A stretch of 64,000 nucleotides of DNA, taken from contig CM040750.1 of assembly GCA_022829145.1 (NCBI GenBank), positions 38,374,386 through 38,438,385 on the forward strand. Reading direction: 5' to 3'. A model generated the notes under the pieces. The model saw nothing but the letters and a program-made list of their open reading frames with translations, made no database searches and was not told the origin of the DNA. The translations under genes and the position numbers were made by a program. The stretch comes from Albula goreensis. Taxonomy: Eukaryota; Chordata; Actinopteri; Albuliformes; Albulidae. Positions within the stretch are counted from its first letter, which is position 1. Every line of letters begins with the position of its first letter. Positions 37,701-51,100 of this stretch are shown here, one piece after another.

Positions 37701-40700
37701 TTCTGTTTTGGTACCAAAATCGTTACACATTGTCAATTATCTCCTAAAACCCACTTTTCCCCAACACTATATGAGGAAGATGGCCAGATGTGGAATGGAA
37801 TGAAATTGATTCAGTTCATCCTTATGAATTCAGACAGATTCTTACAGCTTCAGTTTTTGAAACAACACAACAAAGACTACATTTTCTGTTTTGTAGAAAC
37901 CAAAAACTTAAAAAAAAACTCTAGAAATCTCCCCAGTCTAGAAATGTGAGAAAAATAAATTTCTACTTATTGCCCATTTTTTTTCCTTGCTTTCCAAAGG
38001 CACAAAAAAGAAACATGAAGGATTTAGTGATAAAGACGTATTTTTGATGAGTCAAGCGCAATCTAGCTTGGCAAGCAGTAAAGGAGTGAGCAGTCAGGGT
38101 TGGCAGTGTTGACAGAGATGAGGGGGTGTTTGTCCAGTGTTGGGGTGACAGTGAGCAGCAAATGAACATAACGACACGCAGAACGGGAGAATTCCCTTGG
38201 CACCATTAGCGTTTCAGAAACACAGTCCCTAGTAGCCGACTTCGCCTCGTGGATGCAGTGGCTGTTTGTGTCAATTTATGTCCTGTTCTGAGACCACATT
38301 TCCCACATTCCCCCTTTCCCCATCCCATAAGCCTTTTCTTCTGTCAGAGCAACAGCTCAGCAAATCTTCAATCCCCACAAAGTGGTAGACAGCGCAATCT
38401 ACCTCCCTCTCCTCCAAAAAAAAACAAAAAATTGTACTACATTTCAGTTTTAGTGGGGAGGGTATTGGATCCGTGAATGTAATTTAGCACTGCAGTGATC
38501 TGCTCTTTGAACTTCGTTTTCTTTAATTGTGAAAATGTTTGGGAAATTCTTCCATGTGATTCTTGCACATTTGAGAAACACATGCCTGTTCACACTAATT
38601 CTTAAGGACACCGTGTGAACCTTGCCAGTAGGGGGTGCTGTTTCTACCAACACAGCATTCTTTTTCCGCTCACTGCTACTGGGCCCCTGCCTGGAAACAG
38701 ATGGTAGAAGAAGTGGAAATAAATGAGCTCTGCTGGTTTGGACCCCAGCCCATGAGCCTGGAGCCTGGGAGGAAAGAGGCTGCATGGGTGAAATATGAAC
38801 GCTCGAGCTCAGAGAGCGAGGTTAGCCTCGGTGTCGTGCTCAAAAAGCGAGGTTAGCCTCGCCGTTGTGCTCAAGCTCAGAGAGCAAGCTTAGCCTCGGC
38901 ATCGTGCTCAGAAAGCAAGGCTAGCATCGGCGTCGTGCTCAGAAAGCGAGGTTAGCCTCGGCATCATGCTCAAGCTCAGAGAGCCAGCAAAGATATTTCT
39001 AGCATAGCCTTCAAGCACAGCTAACCAGGGTTGCCTTACCATAGCAGTGAAGCACAGAGAACATTATAGCCTTAGCGCAGTGCTGTAGCACACCTAGCCG
39101 TGGTACCTATAGCATAGTTCTCCGTTGTAGAGCTGGATCCCAGTGGTCTTAGCGTAGCTCTCGATGCTGAGGTCTGTATTGGAGACTGTGTGACAGGCAG
39201 GAGAAATGGGCCTCCCGGGGGGGGCTGGCACAGGAGGGGGTTTGACAGGAGCTCAATTAAACCGGCCTCTGAATCAACAGCGTGGGATGGCTGCGCTCAG
39301 AGCACCAGGCTTACAGAGCAGAAGCAAATAATGAGGGCGTCTCTCTCACGTCTTGACTTTTAATCTGTGTGATTAAAACCGGAGCCTGCCCTACACTGTC
39401 AGCAGGTGCTGTGATTGGAGAAGGACTACAACACGATGAGAGAAATTACCCAAAATCCTCTCTGCCTCTTACCCAAAATCCTGTTTAACTTAGGGCCAGG
39501 CTATCCAGCTGTGATCCCAGGACCAGCTCTGTGGCCCCTCAGATCAGTTCAAATTAGATTACAGAGAGGTGACCTACCGTAACGAGCATTAAGAGCCTTT
39601 ATATAGTATATTAGAGCATAGAGTAAGCATGTGAAATATTTTATTCTGTTAATGGAGGTGTTATGTTAGCAGTCTGCCACGTTTGAGTGTGAAGGTGTTG
39701 ATGTGAGACGAGCTTTTTGGCAGCTGTCAGTCAGTTGATGGTGGGGGGGGGTGTTGATGTATTAATGCAGTGTTCTCTGATTTGAGCTGCAGAGTTGGTT
39801 TTTGGCAGTGAAAATGAGGAAGGAAAGGGCAGTTTCATCCATATGCAGTGAGTCCTGGGTGGCTCGGTGCTGCCCTGGGTGGCTCAGTGCTGCAGTGAGC
39901 CCTAAGCCGTGTTTTCACCTGCCCTAGGAGTGTAGAGTGGAGGTGTCGCAGGGTGTCACACCCCCTCTCTCACACACTGGGCTGCCATAAGCCCTATCCC
40001 AGAGCGTCATCTCCTCCTGATTGGACTATTGATTGATTGATTGATTGATCGTTCATGAAGCCTTTTTGAGTGTGTAGAGGGGTCGAACCGACCAGTGGGA
40101 TTCAGTGCTGAGAGATTCTGAGTGTGTGCCTGCGCGTGTGTGCTTGTGTGTGTGTGTGTGCTTTCTCCATGAGTGAGCATTTACTTAAGTGCACTTGGTT
40201 AGTTCAGCAAAGAGTGAGCGTTGTGTGGGAATTCCTCCTGGCCCATAGATACTGCATTATCACGCTGGCCACGCATGTTAGTATGAGAGCCCCACTGCTG
40301 CTGGTAGACTCTGTGTGATGACTGAAATGTATTGATGGCTCGGTAATGGGACCAGCCGGAACGGTCGCGCTCCATAATGACCTATCTCTCTGAGGCAGGG
40401 GAAAGGGCAGTGAGAGGGAACATGTGGACCGTGCTGTGTTACTGTATTACAGCGGCTACAGCCCAGCAGCTAATGCTCAGCAGCTACAGCCCAGCAGCTA
40501 GTGCTCAGCGGCTACAGCCCAGCAGCTAGTGCTCAGCGGCTACAGCCCAGCAGCTAATGCTCAGCGGCTACAGCCCAGCAGCTAATGCTCAGCGGCAACA
40601 GCCCAGCAGCTAATGCTCAGCGGCTAATGCTCAGAGGCTACAGCTCTGTGGCTATGGCTCAGTCACTGAGTGGAAATAAGAGAAAGGGTCATGTAATTTG

Positions 40701-43700
40701 AAGGACAGAGTGGAGAGAGGGAAGAAGGGAAGGGGGTCAGCTTCAGTTTCCCACAGGCTTCAGTCACAAAGCACCTGAATACCACCAATCGCATCACAGC
40801 AGAATAAGATCATGTGACCACATCCAGCCAAGTTACCACCACTTTACTAATTAACAGGGGAAGATTGTTTACACCAGTTTTGTAACCATCTATACAATTA
40901 TATGAAAGAGCATATGGTAATGGATATGAGAAATGTGTGATTGTTTTATCAATATTTATTATTTTAATAATAATATTTTATGTTGCCTGTTCTCTCTGTG
41001 TGATGGTTTTATAGCCTAATTCAGTCCTCACTCCCAAATGTTCATTGCTCACATTGTAGTTAACACTCTGGTCCTGTAGGTGGCAGCACTGTACATAACG
41101 CCATAATTATTGTGTTATATAACTACTTCCAAGGCTCTGCTCACATTTTTTATCCTTTTTGCAGGAATATGATATGTATTGATAATAAGGTGGTAATGGA
41201 TGAAATTATGACTCAGGTTTGTCACATAAAGCCTTGTTGATTTAGTGATTTCAGCAACTCTGCATTTGTTAAAGAGGTTTCTGTAAAAGCCAATTACACA
41301 AATGTCAAAAGTTAGATGCGTAGAGAATGCTGTATGCAAGCCATGTCTATTAATGGTTGTTTATTCACATTTTTTATATCACATAGACAGGCAACTTTAA
41401 CATTATCATGAATTTATACTATGCCATTTTCATTCATTTATGTTATACACAATAGGACTGGAAACTCATAACATAGCATTTATTCAGGGGTTTACAGCAC
41501 AGAAACACAACAGCACTGATGGACTCATGGTGCATCCAAGCGTAACCGCATGCTCAGGGCTCAGGTGAGCAGCACAGGTGAGCAGCACTGACTGACCCAC
41601 CTGTACTGTCCTCATTCTAATTAACACAAGGATGAGTAGATGACAGCTTGCTTTTTATAGCAAAGGGCTCTTCTTTTCAGTCTCAAAAGAACAGCTTTTT
41701 TCCCATTTTGGGAGCTTTCATTTGTGTAGTGCTCTTTGACCAGTGAAGGAGGTGTGAAAGAGGGTATTACTGAAATACTGCATCACTTTGGTAAGTAACC
41801 GCAAACATCATAACGGGGTCACTTGCCAGACATGAACATCATTTTCTTTGAATACATTTTTCCTGGGTGTCCAGTACAGAGCTGTGTCTGTGGCAGTAAT
41901 AAGAGAATGACTCACATAATTCTAATAACTGACTCAGCATTTCATTAATGTGTGTAATGACAGATCCAGCCTCAGATGTAGAGATGTGTGATTTTTACCC
42001 TCTCCCTTTTGCTGCCTCACTCTTTCTCTCCATCTCCCTGCTTCTCCGTCCTTCTCTTTCTCCTTCCCTCTCTAACCCCTTTCTTCTCCTCTTCTCTCTC
42101 CTTCTCTCCCCCGTTCTCTCTTACTTTCTCTCCTCCTTCCCTCCTTCTCTTCTCTCTCCCAACCTCTCTTTCCTCTCACTCCCACTCTCCCTCTCTCCCC
42201 GTTCTCTTACTTTCTCTCCTCCTTCCCTCCTTCTCTTCTCTCTCCCAACCTCTCTTTCCTCTCACTCCCACTCTCCCTCTCTCCCCGTTCTCTCTTACTT
42301 TCTCTCCTCCTTCCCTCCTTCTCTTCTCTCTCCCAACCTCTCTTTCCTCTCACTCCCACTCTCCCTCTCTCCCCCGTTCTCTCTTACTTTCTCTCCTCCC
42401 TCTGTTTCTCTCCTGCCCTCCATCTCTCTGGTACACCACTGACCACGCCTGTCTCCTCTGTGTTGCCCCACTCAGGTACCATTGTGATTGGATGGCAGTG
42501 TAAAGACCCTCTCATGCGCTCCATTGTGATTGGATGGCAGTGTAAAGACCCTCTCATGTGCTCCTTTGTGATTGGGTGGCCGGTAAAGACCCTTTCATGT
42601 GCTCCATTGTGATTGGGTGGCCGGTACGGACTCTTTCATGGGCTCCATTGTGATTGGTTGACCCGTATGGACTCTTTCATGTGCTCCATTGTGATTGGGT
42701 GGCCGGTATGGACTCTTTCATGTGCTCCATTGTGATTGGGTGGCCGGTACGGACTCTTTCATGTGCTCCATTGTGATTGGTTGACCCGTATGGACTCTTT
42801 CATGTGCTCCATTGTGATTGGGTGGCCGGTACGGACTCTTTCATGTGCTCCATTGTGATTGGTTGACCCGTACGGACTCTTTCATGTGCTCCATTGTGAA
42901 GCTGCGGCAGTGAGGAGAGCCCATTATGAGGTCATCACAGAGCGCTTTGTGCTCAGCATCAGAAGAGCTCTCTTTGGTCTTGGAGGACTTTGTCAGCCTG
43001 TCTTCTCTTTTTTATGCCCAGTGAAGAGCTGATCTAAAGAGACTCTGAAATTAAGGTCCTACAAACGGCTTCGGCATATTCATTGCCATTGTTATGTAAA
43101 ATTATGGTAATAGTTTTTTTTTTTGCATGAGACATGAGTGGACACAAACCCTTGTGGCAGAGAGCTGTTGTGTTTTGTTATTGAGGGGTGTGAGGAGTTT
43201 GGTGAGGTGTGTGAGGTATTAGGGGTGAGGTGTGAGGTGTGGGGTATGAGGTGTGAGGTGAGGGGTGAGGGGGTGAGGTGTGTAGGGTGAGGTGTGAGGG
43301 GTGTGGGGTGAGGGGGTGAGGTGTGAGAGGTGTGGGGGGGGTGTGAGGGGGTGGGGGGTGGGGTGAGGGGGTGGGGTGTGGGGTGAGGTGTGGGGTGAGG
43401 GGTGTGGGGTGTGGGGTGTGGGGTGAGGGGGGTGTGGGGTGAGGTGAGGGGTGTGAGGTGTGTGGGGTGTGGGGTGTGAGGTGTGGGGTGAGGGGTGTGA
43501 GGTGAGGGGGGGGGTGAGGTGTGGGGTGAGGGGTGTGGGGTGAGAGGTGTGGGGGAGGGGTGTGGGGTGGGGTGAGGGGTGTGAGGGTGGGGTGAGGGGT
43601 GTGAGGTGTGGGGTGAGGGGTGTGGGGGTGAGGTGTGGGGGTGGGGGTGAGGGGTGGGGTGTGGGGGGGGGGAGGTGTGGGGTGAGGTGGGGGTGAGGGG

Positions 43701-45136
43701 TGTGAGGGGGGGTGAGGGGTGTGAGGTGAGGGGTGAGGGGTGTGAGGTGTGGGGTGTGGGGGGGTGTGAGGGGTGGGGTGTGAGGTGTGGGGTGAGGGGT
43801 GTGAGGTGAGGGGGTGAGGTGTGGGGTGAGGGGTGTGGGGTGAGGGTGGGGCGAGGGGTGTGAGGTGTGTGAGGTGTGGGGTGAGGGGGTGTGAGGGTGG
43901 GGTGAGGGGGGTGTGAGGGTGGGGTGAGGGGGTGTGGGGTGAGGGGTGTGAGGTGAGGGTGGGGTGTGAGGGGGTGGGGGTGAGGTGGGGGTGTGAGGGG
44001 TGGGAGGGGTGAGGGGTGTGAGGTGGGGGTGAGGGGTGTGAGGTGTGGGGTGAGGGGTGTGGGGTGTGAGGGTGAGGGGTGAGGTGTGGGTGAGGGGTGG
44101 GGTGTGAGGTGAGGTGAGGGGTGTGAGGTGTGGGGTGTGGGGTGGGGTGGGGGGGGTGAGGGGGAGGTGTGAGGGGTGAGGGTGGGGTGAGGGGGGGGTG
44201 AGGGGTGAGGGGTGAGGGGGTGAGGGGTGAGGGGGGGGTGAGGGGTGTGGGGTGAGGGGGGTGTGAGGTGTGGGGTGGGGTGTGAGGGGTGGGGTGAGGG
44301 GTGTGAGGTGTGTGAGGGGGTGGGGTGAGGGGTGTGAGGTGTGGGGCGAGGGGTGTGAGGTGAGGGGGGTGAGGGGTGTGAGGTGAGGGGTGAGGGGTGA
44401 GGGGGTGAGGGGTGAGGGGTGTGAGGTGAGGGGGTGAGGGTGGGGGGGAGGGGTGTGAGGTGTGGGGTGAGGTGTGGGGTGTGGGTTTGGAGCCTTGGGT
44501 GGGGTTCCTGTGGGTCCTAAAGCACTCAGCCCTGTGTGCTCCGGAAGTGTAAATCTGCAGCTGAGCAGCTCCTGCTCTGGGGTTAAAGCTTCAGTGCAGG
44601 TCAGTCCATTAGCACTGAGCTCTGAGCTCTGTTTTATTCATAAGCATATTTATATGTTATTTATGATTGGCATGCAGGTGGATTACCAGTATACCTGTTA
44701 GAAAGAAGGCAAATAAACACACTCTTACTTTGTGTTAGGTGTTGGTGATGGTGGTGGTGATGATGAATAAAAATATAAAATGGCATGCTCCATACGCTCA
44801 GTATTTTCATCGTGGGGTCGTGACCCGCAGGTCTTCATGCAGGTGTCAGTGTGCCCTGGCAAACATCTACAGACGCTCTGCACAGCTGAGCATCCTGGGC
44901 ACGGAGCTGGGTGAAGGTTACGGAGCACTGAACCCATCACACTCTGCTGCACACCAATATATAGCTGTCACTCTTAGCAGAGTCTTACTCACCCTGATCC
45001 CGAACGCAGTAGGGACTCAGAATCCCATAATCCCCTGTGGTTAAACTGTGGAACCCCTTCTATGCTTTAATTCCTTACAGTGGGCACAGTAAGCTGCTTA
45101 TACACACACACACACACATACTCACACACACATACC

Positions 45137-45180
<44 letters not shown>

Positions 45181-48100
45181 CTCTCTCTCTGACACACATG
45201 CACACACACACTGTGAGCAGGTTTACAGTGTGCACTGGTTTCTCAGTGAGCAGGTTTACAGTGTGCATTGGTTTCTCATTGAGCAGGTTTACAGTGTGCA
45301 CTGGTTTCTCAGTGAGCAGGTTTACAGTGTGCACTGGTTACTCGGTGAGCAGGTTTACAGTGTGCACTGGTTTCTCAGTGAGCAGGTTTACAGTGTGCAT
45401 TGGTTTCTCAGTGAGCAGGTTTACAGTGTGCACTGGTTACTCGGTGAGCAGGTTTACAGTGTGCACTGGTTTCTCAGTGAGCAGGTTTACAGTGTGCACT
45501 AGTTACTCGGTGAGCAGGTTTACAGTGTGCACTGGTTTCTCGGTGAGCAGGTTTACAGTGTGCACTGGTTACTCAGTGAGCAGGTTTACAGTGTGTACTG
45601 GTTACTCGGTGAGCAGGTTTACAGTGTGCATTGGTTTCTCATTGAGCAGGTTTACAGTGTGTACTGGTTTCTCAGTGAGCAGGTTTACAGTGTGCACTGG
45701 TTACTCAGTGAGCAGGTTTACAGTGTGCACTGGTTACTCGGTGAGCAGGTTTACAGTGTGCACTGGTTTCTCAGTGAGCAGGTTTACAGTGTGCACTGGT
45801 TACTCGGTGAGCAGGTTTACAGTGTGCACTGGTTTCTCAGTGAGCAGGTTTACAGTGTGCACTGGTTACTCAGTGAGCAGGTTTACAGTGTGCACTGGTT
45901 ACTCGGTGAGCAGGTTTACAGTGTGCATTGGTTTCTCATTGAGCAGGTTTACAGTGTGCACTGGTTACTCGGTGAGCAGGTTTACAGTGTGTACTGGTTT
46001 CTAGGTGAGCAGGTTTACAGTGTGCATTGGTTTCTCATTGAGCAGGTTTACAGTGTGCACTGGTTACTCGGTGAGCAGGTTTACAGTGTGTACTGGTTTC
46101 TAGGTGAGCAGGTTTACAGTGTGCATTGGTTTCTCATTGAGCAGGTTTACAGTGTGCACTGGTTACTCGGTGAGCAGGTTTACAGTGTGTACTGGTTTCT
46201 CAGTGAGCAGGTTTACAGTGTGCACTGGTTTCTCGGTGAGCAGGTTTACAGTGTGCATTGGTTTCTCATTGAGCAGGTTTACAGTGTGCACTGGTTACTC
46301 GGTGAGCAGGTTTACAGTGTGCACTGGTTTCTCAGTGAGCAGGTTTACAGTGTGCACTGGTTACTCGGTGAGCAGGTTTACAGTGTGCACTGGTTTCTCA
46401 GTGAGCAGCTCACAGGGAGGCATACTCGGGCTGAATGAGGAGGTTGCAGACTATGTGCTGAAACCTGTAGCACAGACAGGTCAGAGGTCACCACGGTGAT
46501 TTTTATCCCATGTGACCCTTTCAGCTTGCATTAAACCGCGTGCTCTGCATGGCCTCAGGCTGCAGTTTGCTCTGACATGGCCAAATGGGAGACGGGTTCA
46601 GTGCCGAGTGCAATCACGCACTGCAGCCATCAGCCCAGACAGGCAGAGAGCCAGGGTAACCTCAGTTCAGACAGCCATAGAGCCTGCCAGAACATCCACT
46701 GGTCTGGGGTCAGTTTTCCCATCCATAGCCTAACCTAATCCATTATGAGCTTCAAGACAAAACTGATCCTCCATTCTCATGTTCATAGAGGATTTAAGAG
46801 TGGAGGCGTTGACCTGAAATCAGGTGTACCCTGTTATCTTATTCATTCTGATAAACCTAATCCTAAAATCCTAACTTGGCAGTCCTACCCTGCCATGCTC
46901 TCAAAGTGTGTGCAGGGCCTGGGTCATTAGCTAGGGCTACTCTGGGTCATTAGCTGGGGCCACTCTGGGTCATTAGCTAGGGCTACTCTGGGTCATTAGC
47001 TGGGGCCACTCTGGGTCATTAGCTAGGGCTACTCTGGGTCATTAGCTGGGGCCACTCTGGGTCATTAGCTAGGGCCACTCTGGGTCATTAGCTGGGGCCA
47101 CTCTGGGTCATTAGCTGGGGCCACTCTGGGTCATTAGCTAGGGCTACTCTGGGTCATTAGCTAGGGCCACTCTGGGTCATTAGCTAGGGCCACTCTGGGT
47201 CATTAGCTAGGGCTACTCTGGGTCATTAGCTGGGGCCACTCTGGGTCATTAGCTAGGGCTACTCTGGGTCATTAGCTGGGGCCACTCTGGGTCATTAGCT
47301 AGGGCTACTCTGGGTCATTAGCTGGGGCCACTCTGGGTCATTAGCTGGGGCCACTCTGGGTCATTAGCTAGGGCTACTCTGGGTCATTAGCTAGGGCTAC
47401 TCTGGGTCATTAGCTAGGGCCACTCTGGGTCATTAGCTAGGGCTACTCTGGGTCATTAGCTAGGGCCACTCTGGGTCATTAGCTAGGGCTACTCTGCCGT
47501 GGAACTGGAGGTCTGGGTTTGGCCTCCTCAGCCAGCAAGTTCAGCGCTTCCCCTTATATATGCCATGTGTGTCAGCTGCACTTCAGCTTCTCCCTCAAGA
47601 TGCTAATGAATCAAACACAAGGCGGTTACTCTTCATAAAAAGACTACAACTTGATCAAAGTGTTGCCAAGCAGGCAAAATGGCAAGCCGTTTTGTGCAAA
47701 GGTTGTAGTATCTTTTGTTCTGTGCACATCAAACGCCCTTTATTTCAAAGAACAACTGATATCGCAGGCAGAAGTTTGATTTGAAAATGAGATGAGCATC
47801 CTCTCATGATCCTCATAATGATCCACGCTCATCACAGTGGAGCTTTACGCCCTCTGCGCTAACTCTACAGACAGATACAGACACGCTTTAACCCACCTGC
47901 ACTTACGACACAGTCAGATACAGACACTCTTTAACCCACCTGCGCTAACGCTACAGTCAGATACAGACACACATTAGCCCAGATACAGACACACATTATC
48001 CCACCAGATACAGCACTCTTTAAACGCTACAGTCAGATACAGACAGACTGCGCTAAGGCTTCAACCCACCTGCGCTAACGCTACAGTCAGATACAGACAC

Positions 48101-51100
48101 ACATTAACCCACCTGCGCTAACACTACAGTCAGATACAAACACGCTTTAACCCACCTGCACTAACGCTACAGTCAGATACAGACACACATTAGCCCACCT
48201 GTGCTAACACTACAGTCAGATACAAACACGCTTTAACCCACCTGCAATAACACTACAGTCAGATACAGACACACATTAGCCCACCTGTGCTAACACTACA
48301 GTCAGATACAGACACGCTATAACCCACCTGCGACTAACGCTACAGTCAGATACAGACACACATTAGCCCTCACATGCGCTAACGCTACAGTCAGATACAG
48401 ACACGCTTTAACCCACCTGCGCTAACGCTACAGTCAGATACAGACACTTTAACCCACCTGCGCTAACGCTACAGTCAGATACAGACACACTTTAACCCAC
48501 CTGCGCTAACGCACTACAGTCAGATACAGACACGCATTAGCCCACCTGCATTAACGCTACAGTCAGATACAGACACGCTTTAACCCACCTGCGCTAACGC
48601 CACAGTCAGATACAGACACGCTTTACGCCCTCTGCGCTAACGCCACAGTCAGATACAGACACGCATTAGCCCACCTGCATTAACGCTACAGTCAGATATA
48701 GACACACTTTAACCCACCTGCGCTAACGCCACAGTCAGATACAGACACACTTTACGCCCTCTGCGCTAACGCCACAGTCAGATACAGACACGCTTTAACC
48801 CACTTTGCGCTAACGCCACAGTCAGATACAGACACACATTAGCCCACCTGCATTAACGCTACTGACACTCAGACACCCTCAGAATCACGAGGGTGGGCCA
48901 TTACCCATGCGTAAAGCATGTTTTGCAAAAATTCCCTTAACTTCTCTATTTTCTGTGACTTTTTGTTTCTGTCCCTGTACTTTGTGGGTGTGGAAATGGA
49001 AACCCTTTGAAATGTTTCTTGTCATGCAAATTGCAGACAATGAGGCAACGGCATTATATTATGTTTGAGGATGGTGTGATTCTGGAGCATGCTAATTGCT
49101 GCATGCATCTTTCGCACTTCTGTGGTCTTAATTGGAGGGCCAGAAAGTGCCCTGTGATCTCCGCACTCTGGCTGCTAACGAGAGAGAGAGAGATGTGTCT
49201 CTGGTGACCCTTTGACGCTGCTATTGGAAAACGAGCATTGCTACATCGAATGTCTTTTGACATTGGCAAACAATAGCTCTCATCTAAGCTGCCCTGCAGT
49301 TTCTCTCTGTTTCTCCTTTAATGACACAAGCTTGAGTGAATATTTAATATAAAAAAAGGGTTGTTGCTGATATTATTGCAGCTCTCGTTTTGCGTGTGGT
49401 TCAGAGGAGATGGGGTCTCCCAGGTAAGAGCTCTCAGTCTGGTATGTGGTCCTGACCTCCTCTGTGCACTGCCTTTACAGGCTGTCAGGCCTGACCACTG
49501 ATCCACTAAGAACTCTAACTGCGCCGCTTCAAAGAGCTCGTGCGGCGCGGGCAGTGTGTGCTACGCGCAGCGCGCGGCGTTGACAGAGCTCCTCCCTCCC
49601 TCGCGCTAAATTCCGTTAGGAACCCTGGCGTCGTGACAGAATGCCAGTCTGCTTTTTCCCCTCCCGCATTTCCTGAAAATAACCATCCCCCTGTTCTCCT
49701 CGATAAGACCCGCACACTCAGGCGGAGGAGAGGAGCTGTTCAGAATGAATGCCTGTTTTACGCTGCATTGCCTGGAATGACAAACAGGACAATTTGGATT
49801 CACATGCGAATAATGATAAATACAAGAATTTCAATTTTAATCCTTTAAACAAGTGAAACGTAAAACATGTCTTAACATGTTCCAACACTATAATTAGCTA
49901 TGTACAAAACAGAGTGGTGCACATGAGCACTCAGTACAGAAAAGGTTGCTGTTTGCACATTTCCCTTGAGCTTTCAAGTATTCATTGCCAAAGCAGACTC
50001 AGTATCTCACTTAGTCTTCACAACCCAAAACTCCTCTCATTTGCCCCCGCCTGCCATCAAAATGTACCTAAATCTCAGGTTCATACATGCAATAAGAGCT
50101 GTTTAAATGCCCCTGAACCGAAGGTACTTTTCATGCTCCAGGTTTTACAGCAGGGCAGTGAGCTGTGCGTGCTTGTGCCTGTCTCGTTCATGGCACATTT
50201 GTTGACTGGAATCACCCCTGTATTGCTGTTGTCCAACATTTGTGAAAATTTAAACGATACAGTACATTTATTTACCGCACCAGCTATTGATTGCACTCGT
50301 GTTTGAGCAGAGTTGCTGGATTTGTGCGCGTGTCGGTAGATAAACACACCCCCAGGGCTCAGTCAAAGCACCTGCTGCGTTAAACTAATCGGTCACGACG
50401 TGCTGCTGCCTTCGCAGTGTTTCCGCAACACTCCTCTCTGTCTGAAGGCGAGGCTTCTACAGCGGCCGAGGCCTCCACATTAGCACTCACAAACCATCCA
50501 TGCTTGTTCTGTGAGGTAACCAAATCAGTATACATTATGACATCAGCACCACCGGGGTAATTGTTGCATATAAGTGAAAGACATGATGTCATAAATCACG
50601 CCTGACAAACCCACTGGCAGATCCTTAATGTGGAAACACACGGCAGTATCAACACAGGTAGATCAAATAAGCCACTTCAGTTACCCACTGACCTTTACAT
50701 GGAAAGGCAATTGCAACTCTCTGCCCAGCTGATCTATTCCGCTTAAAAATAAAATGAAATTGATAAAACACTGAGAAAACCACTTATGGGGTCGCAGAGG
50801 ACTGTAGAGGACAGGAAAGCGTGAGTAATCCCATCCAGAGCGGTGGGACAGAGTGGAACTCTGGGACAGATTTCTGTTCCGCAGCGCACCAGCGAGGGTG
50901 CGGTGGAGGGGCCGCCATGCCTTACAGAGGGGTTTAACAGCTGTCCGCAGTGCGCCCAAGACAGGGTACGGTCATAGCACAACAGAAATATAGAAAAGGC
51001 CAAATCCTCTAATTCAAAACAACATTATGGACCTGCACTCCTTTAACCTGTGTAACTGCTCAATGCACTGTGTGCATACATAAGATACAATATATATAAG

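Larger units (their letters stand above)
37150..38803. other. intron 1 spacer with SINE tail and CTCF-like site
   Basis: Holds the SINE tail at 37434-37485 and the motif at 38625-38640; the rest is unique and AT-rich. Confidence 0.5.

Noticed and set aside
40080-40120. GGTCGAACCGACCAG considered as a tRNA T-arm
   Set aside because: No acceptor stem or anticodon arm can be folded around it.
45198-46499. Frames of 131-303 codons
   Set aside because: Produced by the 33 bp array.
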